NCBI GenBank assembly: GCA_011042755.1
Contig: DRBY01000040.1
Span: forward strand, 1-15,917
Length of the DNA: 15,917 nt
Source of the DNA: Thermoproteota archaeon
GTDB lineage: Archaea; Thermoproteota; Korarchaeia; Korarchaeales; Korarchaeaceae
Direction of reading: 5' to 3'
Both the position numbers and the translations under genes were made by a program. The notes below the pieces were generated by a model, which ran no database searches, was not told the DNA's origin, and saw only the letters and a list, made by a program, of their open reading frames with translations. Below, in pieces: positions 1 through 5,667 of the stretch (position 1 is its first letter; each line of letters opens with the position of its first letter).

Positions 1-93
1 ACATCGGTCTCGTTGGAAATCCTTTTTGACAAGAAAAGACAGCACTTGACCGCTCTGTTTCACGATTGGCCGTCTCCGATTAGTCGGGATTAA
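1..93 (+). CDS. possible C-terminal end of an upstream gene (partial)
   Basis: Frame 1 is open from the left edge to a TAA at 91-93, encoding about 30 residues (LEILFDKKRQH near its start, ending SPISRD). The other two plus frames stop within 50 bases. I do not recognise a family. The opposite strand is also open over most of this stretch, so a divergent gene starting here and running off the left edge is the alternative. The stop codon abuts the TATA box of the next gene, which fits a compact genome but is weak evidence. Treat it as a guess. Confidence 0.3.
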   Translation, partial: TSVSLEILFDKKRQHLTALFHDWPSPISRD

Positions 94-143
94 GTTTTTA
101 TTGCCCAGGCGACGTGGTATCTTGCACGGACGACGGAGGTGAT
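91..143 (+). promoter_or_regulatory. speD promoter and Shine-Dalgarno site
   Basis: A T-rich TATA-like box TAAGTTTTTA lies at 91-100, preceded by a small CCGA/TCGG inverted repeat. Transcription would be expected about 25 bases downstream, near 120-125. A strong Shine-Dalgarno sequence GGAGGTGAT at 135-143 then sits 6 bases before the ATG at 150. This makes the ATG at 150 preferable to the in-frame GTG at 114, which lies at or upstream of the predicted transcription start. Confidence 0.6.
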
Positions 144-149
144 GCCCCC

Positions 150-536
150 ATGCCTGAGGCCTTTGAGTTCCACGTGATTGGCGAGCTACGCGGCATAGAC
201 AGGAGTCTCTTAGTCGACCCAGAGTTCGTTTACAACGCGCTGGTTCGCGCAGTGACAGAGTCAGGGCTAACTCTGTTCGATGTCTACGTTCACCGGAGAG
301 GCAATGGAGTCCTTGGAGTTGCGGTCATAGGCGAGTCTCACGTTGCCGTCCACACATGGCCTGAACATAACCTAGTGACCGTCGAGGTATCTTCTTGCAA
401 GGATCCAGAGAGCACCTGGGAGGTCTTCATGATACTCAGGGACCTCTTCGGAGCGGAGTCCTACAACGCCTTGGATCTGAGGAGCGGGATAGCCCTAGTA
501 GAGCGCCTTAAGGGAGCTGCTGGGACCACTTCCTGA
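150..536 (+). CDS. speD: S-adenosylmethionine decarboxylase proenzyme (or archaeal arginine decarboxylase)
   Basis: This is a small pyruvoyl-dependent decarboxylase of the prokaryotic AdoMetDC family, 128 residues from the ATG at 150. AdoMetDC makes decarboxylated SAM for polyamine synthesis. The proenzyme cuts itself before a serine, which becomes the pyruvoyl cofactor. The self-processing motif GESHVAVHTWPE is at 61-72. With this start the cleavage serine is Ser63, the processing histidine His68 and the catalytic cysteine Cys83, the same numbers as I recall for the Thermotoga maritima enzyme, so the start is well supported. Some crenarchaeal members of this fold decarboxylate arginine instead of SAM, and sequence reading alone does not separate the two here. 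The gene has its own promoter and Shine-Dalgarno site. It converges on the Cas6-like gene with a 7-bp gap. Family certain; substrate moderately sure. Confidence 0.9.
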   Translation: MPEAFEFHVIGELRGIDRSLLVDPEFVYNALVRAVTESGLTLFDVYVHRRGNGVLGVAVIGESHVAVHTWPEHNLVTVEVSSCKDPESTWEVFMILRDLFGAESYNALDLRSGIALVERLKGAAGTTS

Positions 537-543
537 CCTAAGA

Positions 544-1380
544 TCAGCCCTTTGGAGAAAATCTGATTATTCCCAATCCATTTTGTCTATGAGCCCCCAC
601 GCCAACGAACTCGCCCAACTTGAACAGCCTAGCTGCCCACGCTGACATCTCCTCATGCTGCTTGGGCGACCAGTTTGGATGCATTATACACTTGTAGTGC
701 GCCCAGCCGACGAACCCAACAACGTTCTCAGTTTCTACCTCAATGGGCCTGGATGTGCAGAGTTCGTGTCCAGTCTCAACGACGCTGAGCCTAGCCCAAG
801 AGGCGATCTCCCTAGGCCGAGGCCCATCCCCCCTTAGAGAGTTCCAGCTGATCGCTAGACCGTATATCATCAGCGAGGGAAGTGGGAATAGCCTGCAGTA
901 TGGTGTGGCCTGCCTCCTGAAGAGAGTTGGCGTTAGAAATGAGACTCTAAATGCCTTAACAGAGTCTTGTTGCTCTACCTCTTCCCACTCCACGACGCTA
1001 GACTCGGCAGAATATATCTCAAACTCGAGGCCAGCCAGTCTCACCTTTGGACTTCTAGCGGCCCAGTTCCTGATCATGCTCGACACGGCGTCGCTGAAAG
1101 TGACTACCCTCGCCCTGTAGGTTGCGCCTCTAGATACGCCTATGGCTCTCTCGCTGCACTCAACTTCCGGCTTTGACCCTGTGTAGAGCGGGGAGACGAT
1201 TATGTGCCCTCTTGGACCAGCCATCCTAATGGCCCTCGCGGTTAGAGGGTCTGCAGACGAGAGCACTCTCAGAATAGCCCTCCTCAAAGGCTCCCCAGTG
1301 ACGACGAGTTCACCATCGTCGTGTGCCGTGAGTTCCAAGAATATGGTCCATATTAGTGGGGGCTCCCCCAATTTTTCCAC
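544..1380 (-). CDS. cas6: Cas6-family CRISPR RNA endoribonuclease, stand-alone
   Basis: The 278-residue protein matches the Cas6 pattern of a double ferredoxin-like RNA-binding fold that cuts pre-crRNA within the repeat. Visible family features are HIIVSPLYTGS at 59-69, a YRARVVTFSD strand at 88-97, FLTPTLFRR at 148-156, LFPLPSL then an aromatic helix at 164-179, GFVGWAHYK at 222-230, and the C-terminal glycine-rich loop GVGAHRQNGLG at 260-270. No histidine lies between residues 21 and 58, where Pyrococcus Cas6 has its catalytic His46, so the active site may use other residues, as in some Sulfolobus Cas6 proteins. Start is a GTG at 1380, 11 bases after the predicted transcription start. No CRISPR repeats and no other cas genes are visible in the window. 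Family call is by motif reading, fairly sure. Confidence 0.75.
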   Translation of the reverse strand: MEKLGEPPLIWTIFLELTAHDDGELVVTGEPLRRAILRVLSSADPLTARAIRMAGPRGHIIVSPLYTGSKPEVECSERAIGVSRGATYRARVVTFSDAVSSMIRNWAARSPKVRLAGLEFEIYSAESSVVEWEEVEQQDSVKAFRVSFLTPTLFRRQATPYCRLFPLPSLMIYGLAISWNSLRGDGPRPREIASWARLSVVETGHELCTSRPIEVETENVVGFVGWAHYKCIMHPNWSPKQHEEMSAWAARLFKLGEFVGVGAHRQNGLGIIRFSPKG

Positions 1381-1410
1381 CCTCTGACCTCAGATTGCTG
1401 GGTCCATGCC

Positions 1411-1424
1411 ATTAATCTTTTATC
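1411..1424. promoter_or_regulatory. bidirectional TATA element between cas6-like gene and UPF0200 kinase
   Basis: The AT-rich element ATTAATCTTTTATC is the only TATA-like stretch in the 65-bp divergent gap. Read rightward, its centre lies about 26 bases before the GTG at 1446, implying a leaderless kinase mRNA. Read leftward, transcription would begin near 1391, about 11 bases before the Cas6-like start at 1380. One box, or two overlapping ones, probably serves both genes. Confidence 0.5.
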
Positions 1425-1445
1425 CCGCGTAGGGAGTCGAGATTC

Positions 1446-2039
1446 GTGCGTCACCGGATTCCTGGTGCTTACCGCTACGTCATGCTGGTTGGCTTACCTG
1501 CTTCTGGAAAGAATGCGGTAGCTTCTGTCATAAGCGAGGAGCTAGGGTATGTCGTCATAGACATGAGTGACTTGGTCAAAGAGGAGGCAAAGAAGCGAGG
1601 CTTTGCGATCAATAGGGAGGGGCTTAGAAGGACCGGTGAGGCACTAAGGCGAGAGATGGGTCTTTCTGCGGTAGCCAAGCTCGTATTAAGGAAGATCGAA
1701 GAAATCGAGTCGTTAAGTCCAGCCCCAGGCTACGTGATCTCCGGGATCAGGAACCAGGAGGAGGTGGACGAGATAAAGAGCAGATTTGGCGACGAAGCGG
1801 TATGCGTGGCAGTGTATGCTCCCAAGAGGCTGAGGTACCTGAGAATGCTGAAGAGGGGTAGGCAGGGATTCGACGTGCCGAGCATCGAGAGAATGGAAGA
1901 AGAGGACAGGAGGGAGGTCTCATTCTTCAGGATGGGCGACCCCTTCATACTGGCGGATGAACTCATAGTGAACTCGGGATCGATCGAGGAGTTGAGAGCG
2001 AAGGCCTTAGCCGTAGTGCTGAGGATAAGCGGCGCTTAG
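1446..2039 (+). CDS. UPF0200 family P-loop nucleotide kinase (dephospho-CoA kinase-like)
   Basis: The 197-residue protein resembles the archaeal UPF0200 family (for example MJ1399), cytosolic P-loop kinases related to dephospho-CoA kinase with no firmly established substrate. Seen: a Walker A loop GLPASGKN at 16-23, a VVIDMSDLVKEEAKKRG segment at 36-52 matching the family's SLGDIVREE region, YVISGIRNQEEVDEI in mid-protein (family IDGVRS.EEV), and a FDVPSIERMEEEDRRE lid region. The residue after the P-loop lysine is Asn instead of Ser/Thr, which is unusual because the hydroxyl normally helps bind magnesium. The GTG at 1446 coincides with the predicted transcription start; an in-frame ATG at 1482, giving MLVGLPASGK, is the alternative. 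It ends by overlapping the PflX-like gene by 4 bases. Confidence 0.82.
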   Translation: MRHRIPGAYRYVMLVGLPASGKNAVASVISEELGYVVIDMSDLVKEEAKKRGFAINREGLRRTGEALRREMGLSAVAKLVLRKIEEIESLSPAPGYVISGIRNQEEVDEIKSRFGDEAVCVAVYAPKRLRYLRMLKRGRQGFDVPSIERMEEEDRREVSFFRMGDPFILADELIVNSGSIEELRAKALAVVLRISGA

Positions 2040-3127
2040 CTGACCGATCTCCACATAAGCCCTAGGGCCTCAGCCTCGCTTCGTGCTCTTACTATCTCGT
2101 CTCTCGTTGGCCTACGTGCTATCTCAGGGTACTTGTAAGCCCTATATTCGGGTCTGTACTGATCCATCACGTTCACCAAGGCTCTGGGCGTATTCTCAGC
2201 TATCCATCGAAGTATGGGAATCGTGCAGCACTCCACATGCCCTGGCATCACTAGGTGCCTAATCACCATCTCGGGCCAGTAGGAGTAGGCGTCCTTCAGG
2301 TTTCTCGTGACGACTTCCCTATATCTCTGAACCCCGCTGTACTTAAGGGCGTGGGAGTTCTCCCAGTACTTGAAGTCCGGGAGCCAGAGGTCCACTACTC
2401 CCAGCAGGAGTTCGGTTGAGTCTTGGGTCATGTATGTGTTGGAGTTCCAAACTATGGGCGCGCTAATCCTCATCAGCGTGAAGGCCTCGAGAATCCACGG
2501 TAGGTTTGGGGTCGGCTCTCCTCCGACCAGGTTCACATTCCTGGCTCCCCTCCCCCTCAGAGCCTCAAAGAGGGCAGCGAGTTCTTCGACGCTAGTCTCC
2601 CTACCTGAGTCAGGCCTCTGCGATATATCCCAGTTCTGGCAGAAGACGCACCTGAAGTTGCACCCGGAGAAGAATACGGTTCCTGAGGGAGTTATTGGAG
2701 GTTCTTCTCCCATGTGAATGAATGCTGAGGCTACTCTGGGTGTTGAGCTGGCTCCGCAGGCCCCAATCTCGCCTGACAGCCTATTCACACCACACCTCCT
2801 CTCGCAGAGCGCGCAGCTCTTAGCTAGCCTTCTGGCGAGCTTTACCTTGAGATCCAGCAGGCTGAACTCCGGCTTCTCTGGAAGAGGGGAGCCGGAGTCC
2901 ACTGCCCTCATGAGGTCCTTGAGTTCTCCTATGAGCGCCCTGTGCTCAGCCCACTCGTCTTCTCCAGCTAGTCCGCTTGGAGCCTTCAAGCGTGAGGCTA
3001 GGACGAATTGAGCAGGAACCTCTCCTTTCGCGGCTCTTATGTAGCGGGAGAGCGCAGAACTCACCTCTCGATCTCTAAATGCCATGGCCGCGTCGGGCCG
3101 CAGGATCCACCACTCAATCGCTTCCAA
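2036..3127 (-). CDS. radical SAM protein, PflX / COG1313 type (pyruvate formate-lyase activase-related)
   Basis: A 363-residue radical SAM enzyme. The [4Fe-4S]/SAM motif CNFRCVFCQNW gives Cys156, Cys160 and Cys163 (CX3CX2C). Upstream is a second cysteine set, CALCERRCGVNR at 105-116 with Cys124, characteristic of the COG1313 group. VGGEPTPNLP provides the GGEP SAM-binding motif and VDLWLPDFKYW is the typical later segment. These proteins resemble glycyl-radical activases, but the target is unknown and no glycyl-radical enzyme lies in this window. The proposed start is a TTG at 3127 about 20 bases from a weak TATA-like CTTTCTATTC; an in-frame ATG at 3085 (MAFRDREV) is the alternative. The first 95 residues are helical and not assigned. 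Confidence 0.85.
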   Translation of the reverse strand: MEAIEWWILRPDAAMAFRDREVSSALSRYIRAAKGEVPAQFVLASRLKAPSGLAGEDEWAEHRALIGELKDLMRAVDSGSPLPEKPEFSLLDLKVKLARRLAKSCALCERRCGVNRLSGEIGACGASSTPRVASAFIHMGEEPPITPSGTVFFSGCNFRCVFCQNWDISQRPDSGRETSVEELAALFEALRGRGARNVNLVGGEPTPNLPWILEAFTLMRISAPIVWNSNTYMTQDSTELLLGVVDLWLPDFKYWENSHALKYSGVQRYREVVTRNLKDAYSYWPEMVIRHLVMPGHVECCTIPILRWIAENTPRALVNVMDQYRPEYRAYKYPEIARRPTRDEIVRARSEAEALGLMWRSVS

Positions 3128-3154
3128 GGTAGAACCCTTCCCCTAGAATAGAAA

Positions 3155-3405
3155 GCGCCGGGGGAGGATCCCCCGGGCGGACGACGGAGGCTACCCCCAT
3201 GGACCGCCCGGCGGCCCGTAAAGCGGGCCGTGTTCTGTGCAGAATGGCCCCGCAGCGGGGGGGCCAATACAGGGCCCCCAAAACACCCCGGGAAGGGGCA
3301 TCGTGCGGCAGCCGCCCCTGCTGGGGCCATGGGCCCAAGAGCCGCCGGGCGGTCCGATGCTATTAGGGGTCGAGGGGGGTAATAAAGGCTCCGGGGGGAC
3401 CTCTA
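3155..3405. ncRNA. candidate structured RNA: GC-rich intergenic region with nested inverted repeats
   Basis: This stretch between divergent genes is far richer in G and C than its neighbours and folds on paper into one nested architecture. Outermost, 3170-3174 pairs with 3394-3398, and 3185-3189 with 3389-3393. Next, TACCCCC 3192-3198 pairs with GGGGGTA 3375-3381. Then GGACCGCCCGG 3201-3211 pairs perfectly with 3345-3355, a match extending to 15 bp if 3212-3215 and 3341-3344 are included. Inside are the hairpins 3212-3218/3224-3230 (loop TAAAG), 3233-3236/3241-3244, 3245-3251/3260-3266 and 3286-3289/3295-3298. Hyperthermophile structural RNAs are typically GC-rich. I looked for RNase P, SRP, 5S and tRNA signatures on both strands and found none, so the family and the transcribed strand are unknown. 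A T-rich run at 3413-3425 would suit a plus-strand 3' end. Confidence 0.5.
3199..3366 (+). CDS. possible small basic protein, 55 residues (doubtful)
   Basis: An ATG at 3199 is preceded by GGAGG at 3186-3190 with 8-base spacing and opens a 55-codon frame ending in TAG at 3364-3366. The product would be Arg/Pro/Gly-rich with several cysteines and matches no family I know. It lies wholly within the structured GC-rich region, where long frames arise by chance in several phases, so an RNA gene is the more likely reading. Listed only because of the ribosome-site-like context, which resembles the speD leader. Confidence 0.15.
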   Translation: MDRPAARKAGRVLCRMAPQRGGQYRAPKTPREGASCGSRPCWGHGPKSRRAVRCY

Positions 3406-3412
3406 GCCACAA

Positions 3413-3425
3413 GTTAATTCTTTTT
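3413..3425 (+). promoter_or_regulatory. TATA-like element of the endonuclease IV-like gene
   Basis: GTTAATTCTTTTT lies with its centre about 27-32 bases before the GTG at 3450, consistent with a leaderless or near-leaderless mRNA. The same T-run follows the last stem of the GC-rich element and could also act as its terminator if that element is transcribed rightward. Confidence 0.45.
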
Positions 3426-3449
3426 GCGGGCAGCGCGCCTTAGCGAGAG

Positions 3450-4307
3450 GTGTTGCGCCTGGAGTTGGACAGGGTCAAGTTCGGCCCTGCTGGCTTCCCC
3501 CTAGACGCTCCTAGACAGGAGGCTTTTGCTTACCTTGCCAAGATAGGGCTAGAGGGCATGGAGTATCAGGCAGTTCGCTCTGTTCCAAAGAAGGAGGAGA
3601 CTCTCCTGAGCATAAAGCAAGATGCGGAAGAGCACGGCATTCTACTCAGCCTGCACGCGCCCTACGCTATTAACTTCGCATCCGAGGACAAGTCTAAAGC
3701 CAAGGCGAGCGTTGAAAGGTTGTTCCTGGCCTGCAAGGCGGCCTACCTGATGGGGGCCAAGCACGTCACATTCCACCCTGGCTACTACGGAAGCAGAGAT
3801 CCTAACGAAGCGTTAGAGCTCACGATTAGAGGCATAGAGGCTGTCATCGGAATGATGAAGGAAGCTGGCTTCAGCGTGGAGCTAGGTCCAGAGACCACGG
3901 GCAAGCCGTCTCAGTTGGGGTCGCTCGGTGAAGTCATAGATATGGCCCAGAGATTCGACGAGGTTGTGCCGACCATCGATTTTGCGCACCTCCATGCGAG
4001 GGAGGGAGGCAGCATAAAGCGCAGGGAGGATTACGCTAGGATACTCGACAGGGTGGAGGATGGGCTCGGCGGGCTAGACGGCCTGGTGATCCACTTCTCC
4101 GAGATAGAGCTAACCAAGGCTGGCGTCGGTGAGAAGATGCACCACGAGATAGGCTCAGGATACGGCCCAGATTTCAAGGCGCTCGCCGAGGAAATGGTGG
4201 AGCGAGAGGTCAAGTGGCTCGTGATATGCGAGAGCCCGCTGCTCGAGCGAGACGCGCTGAAGATGAAGAAGATCTACCAGAGGCTACTCAAGAAGAGGGG
4301 GAGATGA
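3450..4307 (+). CDS. nfo: endonuclease IV (AP endonuclease family 2)-like TIM-barrel protein
   Basis: A 285-residue xylose-isomerase-like TIM barrel of the endonuclease IV family, which nicks DNA 5' of abasic sites using three metal ions. Metal-ligand motifs fall at nearly the same numbers as in E. coli Nfo: His69 (SLHAPY), His109 (FHPG), Glu148 (LGPETTG), Asp177 and His180/His182 (TIDFAHLHAR), His215 (VIHFSEIE), His231 (EKMHHEIG) and Glu261 (ICESP). E. coli Asp229 is replaced by Lys229, so one ligand of the third zinc seems missing. Either the metal site differs or this subgroup acts on another substrate. Start is a GTG at 3450; a TTG one codon later is possible. The gene overlaps the convergent UbiA-family gene by 24 bases. 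Family sure; exact activity moderately sure. Confidence 0.83.
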   Translation: MLRLELDRVKFGPAGFPLDAPRQEAFAYLAKIGLEGMEYQAVRSVPKKEETLLSIKQDAEEHGILLSLHAPYAINFASEDKSKAKASVERLFLACKAAYLMGAKHVTFHPGYYGSRDPNEALELTIRGIEAVIGMMKEAGFSVELGPETTGKPSQLGSLGEVIDMAQRFDEVVPTIDFAHLHAREGGSIKRREDYARILDRVEDGLGGLDGLVIHFSEIELTKAGVGEKMHHEIGSGYGPDFKALAEEMVEREVKWLVICESPLLERDALKMKKIYQRLLKKRGR

Positions 4308-5147
4308 GGAAGGCAGGGCTCTAGTTGCGGCCGAGAATCGGATCCTCTTAGTGAGTCTGAAGTACAGCAGAGGTAGTATCACACCTAGCGGAGCTGCGTA
4401 CGCAGCTCTTGGGTCTAGGGCTAAGCACTTGACGGCCCATACATAACTAGCCGAGGCGGCAAAGAGCATAGTGAGCATGAGGACCTTTGCCCTTCGAGGT
4501 CCTACGACCTGCGTAGTGTTCCTCACGCCTGCAAGTCTATCGACGTCAAAGTCCCTTATTTGTTGAGAGATCTGGCTAGCCATAGAGAATAGGCCAACCA
4601 TGGCAGCCAGCGGGATGAGCGCAAAGTCTGGCGGTCTGAAAGCCAGATATGTGACTACCAGCTGGTGGACGCCGAGAGCCATAGCATGTGAGAGTAAGTC
4701 AAGCAGGGGAATGGACTTCAGCCTCATTCTCCTCCACGAGTAGAGAGCGGAGTTCACCGAGAACAGCGAGCCCGACAGTAAGGCATCTATGCTTAGAATG
4801 GCTAGCACCGAGAGCCCTGCAAACAGAAATCCGATGCTGAGCAGGTAACCGGCCCTCTTGCTGATCTTGCCCGACGAGATCGGGTTTCTCGCCGCCTTGC
4901 AAGGATCCAGAGAGTCGTCCTCCGCATCCTCCACATCGTTGAAGGAGTAGGTAAATCCCGTCAGGAGCACGTTGGCGATGTAGGTCAGGAGCGTTCTCGC
5001 AGTCATCAAGAGGCTAGGAGCTATGATACTCACCATCGGGAAGATCAAGCTCAGCTGAAGGACGTACTCTCTGACCCTAGAGAGTTGGATGACCACCATG
5101 AGAACCTTCTGAGGGGCTGGAAGTGAGGGCATCCTTAGAAGGTGCAT
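4284..5147 (-). CDS. UbiA-family prenyltransferase, integral membrane
   Basis: A 287-residue protein with about eight hydrophobic segments and both aspartate-rich UbiA motifs: NDVEDAEDDSLDP at 70-82 (Asp71, Asp74, Asp78) followed by the family's NPISSGKIS at 89-97, and IRDFDVDRLAG at 197-207. UbiA enzymes transfer a polyprenyl diphosphate to an acceptor in the membrane through Mg2+ held by these aspartates. In archaea the family includes digeranylgeranylglyceryl phosphate synthase (second ether bond of membrane lipids) as well as quinone- and heme-type enzymes; the acceptor cannot be read from the motifs. The first step of lipid backbone synthesis, egsA, is about 7 kb away, but that is no proof of a link. 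Start is the ATG at 5147 with AT-rich sequence (5166-5185) at leaderless spacing. Confidence 0.85.
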   Translation of the reverse strand: MHLLRMPSLPAPQKVLMVVIQLSRVREYVLQLSLIFPMVSIIAPSLLMTARTLLTYIANVLLTGFTYSFNDVEDAEDDSLDPCKAARNPISSGKISKRAGYLLSIGFLFAGLSVLAILSIDALLSGSLFSVNSALYSWRRMRLKSIPLLDLLSHAMALGVHQLVVTYLAFRPPDFALIPLAAMVGLFSMASQISQQIRDFDVDRLAGVRNTTQVVGPRRAKVLMLTMLFAASASYVWAVKCLALDPRAAYAAPLGVILPLLYFRLTKRIRFSAATRALPSSSPPLLE

Positions 5148-5530
5148 TGGGACACGGCGGGCTGACGAGACATTAGTAAGGTTTTCTCTCCCTAGGTTCT
5201 AGCCGAAGACTTGCTAGGTTGAAGCGATGCTCTCTCAGAGTGGTAGAGGCCTCTGGATAATCTTTGGATTGATCTACTTGTGACCCGCGCGCATCGTCCT
5301 TTATGCACTGGCGGACAACCTTGATAGAATAATCTGCGCTGCGTCTGCAAATTAAGGCTCTCGGCGAATGAGATCATCAAAAAGCGCCCCCTGTCTCTGT
5401 GCCTTCGTAGACTGTGCGGATTCAGCCTTCTCACGAGGAATGGATCGTTGCTCAACCAACTGAGAAACTCATTAGGCCGCTTAAAACGCAGGAGAAACCC
5501 ACGAAAGTTCTCTAGGAATGCGAGAGGAGA
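5148..5530. other. 383-bp spacer with no recognisable gene
   Basis: This gap lies between the UbiA-family start and tRNA-Asp. Its left end (5166-5185) carries the AT-rich promoter of the UbiA-family gene. The rest has ordinary base composition. A minus-strand frame at 5192-5455 (87 codons, TTG start) is Arg/Ser-rich, resembles no family and has no ribosome site, so I do not call it. Small palindromes occur (AGAGGCCTCT near 5245), and T-rich GCGTTTTAAG near 5480 could end the tRNA transcript. I found no complete C/D-box or tRNA structure. Confidence 0.5.
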
Positions 5531-5607
5531 TGGCGCCCGGGCCGGGATTTGAACCCGGGTCTGGAGCTCGACAGGCTCCTATGCTAACCTGGCTACACCA
5601 CCCGGGC
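5531..5607 (-). tRNA. tRNA-Asp (anticodon GUC), CCA encoded
   Basis: Reading leftward from 5607: acceptor strand GCCCGGG pairs with CCCGGGC (5541-5535), the discriminator base is G, and CCA is encoded at 5533-5531. The anticodon arm is GGAGC, loop CTGTCGA, GCTCC, which gives GUC for aspartate; G73 is the expected aspartate identity base. The T arm is CCGGG, loop TTCAAAT, CCCGG. The variable loop has four bases and there is no intron. A TATA box lies at 5633-5642, close to the expected distance upstream. Confidence 0.97.
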
Positions 5608-5608
5608 A

Positions 5609-5632
5609 CCGGGAGACGGCCCGCTCTCCCGG
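5609..5632. repeat. 8-bp perfect inverted repeat between tRNA-Asp and its TATA box
   Basis: CCGGGAGA at 5609-5616 pairs with TCTCCCGG at 5625-5632 around an 8-base spacer. It fills the space between the tRNA 5' end and the shared TATA element, where a bound protein or a leader hairpin could influence transcription. Confidence 0.6.
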
Positions 5633-5642
5633 AATATAAATT
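5633..5642. promoter_or_regulatory. bidirectional TATA box for tRNA-Asp and the PUA-domain gene
   Basis: AATATAAATT reads as a good archaeal TATA box on both strands. Leftward it predicts a start near 5611, just before the tRNA. Rightward it predicts a start near 5663, five bases before the ATG at 5668, so the PUA gene has almost no leader. It is the only AT-rich stretch in the 60-bp divergent gap. Confidence 0.65.
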
Positions 5643-5667
5643 TACCCGCGCGTGACTATCCAGACCG

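Noticed and set aside
3158..3404. RNase P RNA or SRP RNA in the GC-rich gap
   Set aside because: The minus strand has ACAGAACACGG and the plus strand CCCGGGAAGGGG, which faintly recall the conserved 3' RNase P motif and the SRP GGAA loop. The paired conserved partners (GAGGAAAGTCC; the SRP AGCAGC side) are missing on both strands.
3061..3443. Several 68-89 codon Pro/Gly-rich frames on both strands
   Set aside because: They overlap one another in different phases within GC-rich sequence that has few stop codons, and have no ribosome sites or family resemblance.
5370..5385. C-box-like TTGATGA on the minus strand
   Set aside because: No D box (CTGA) or C'/D' pair follows at suitable spacing, so a C/D guide RNA is not supported.
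5192..5455. 87-codon minus-strand frame in the tRNA-UbiA gap
   Set aside because: Arg/Ser-rich composition, TTG start without ribosome site or promoter, and no recognisable motif.
5440..5465. tRNA D-arm-like CTCAGTTGGTTGAGCAACG on the minus strand
   Set aside because: The following bases form no anticodon stem, T arm or acceptor helix, so it is not a tRNA; a degenerate remnant cannot be shown.
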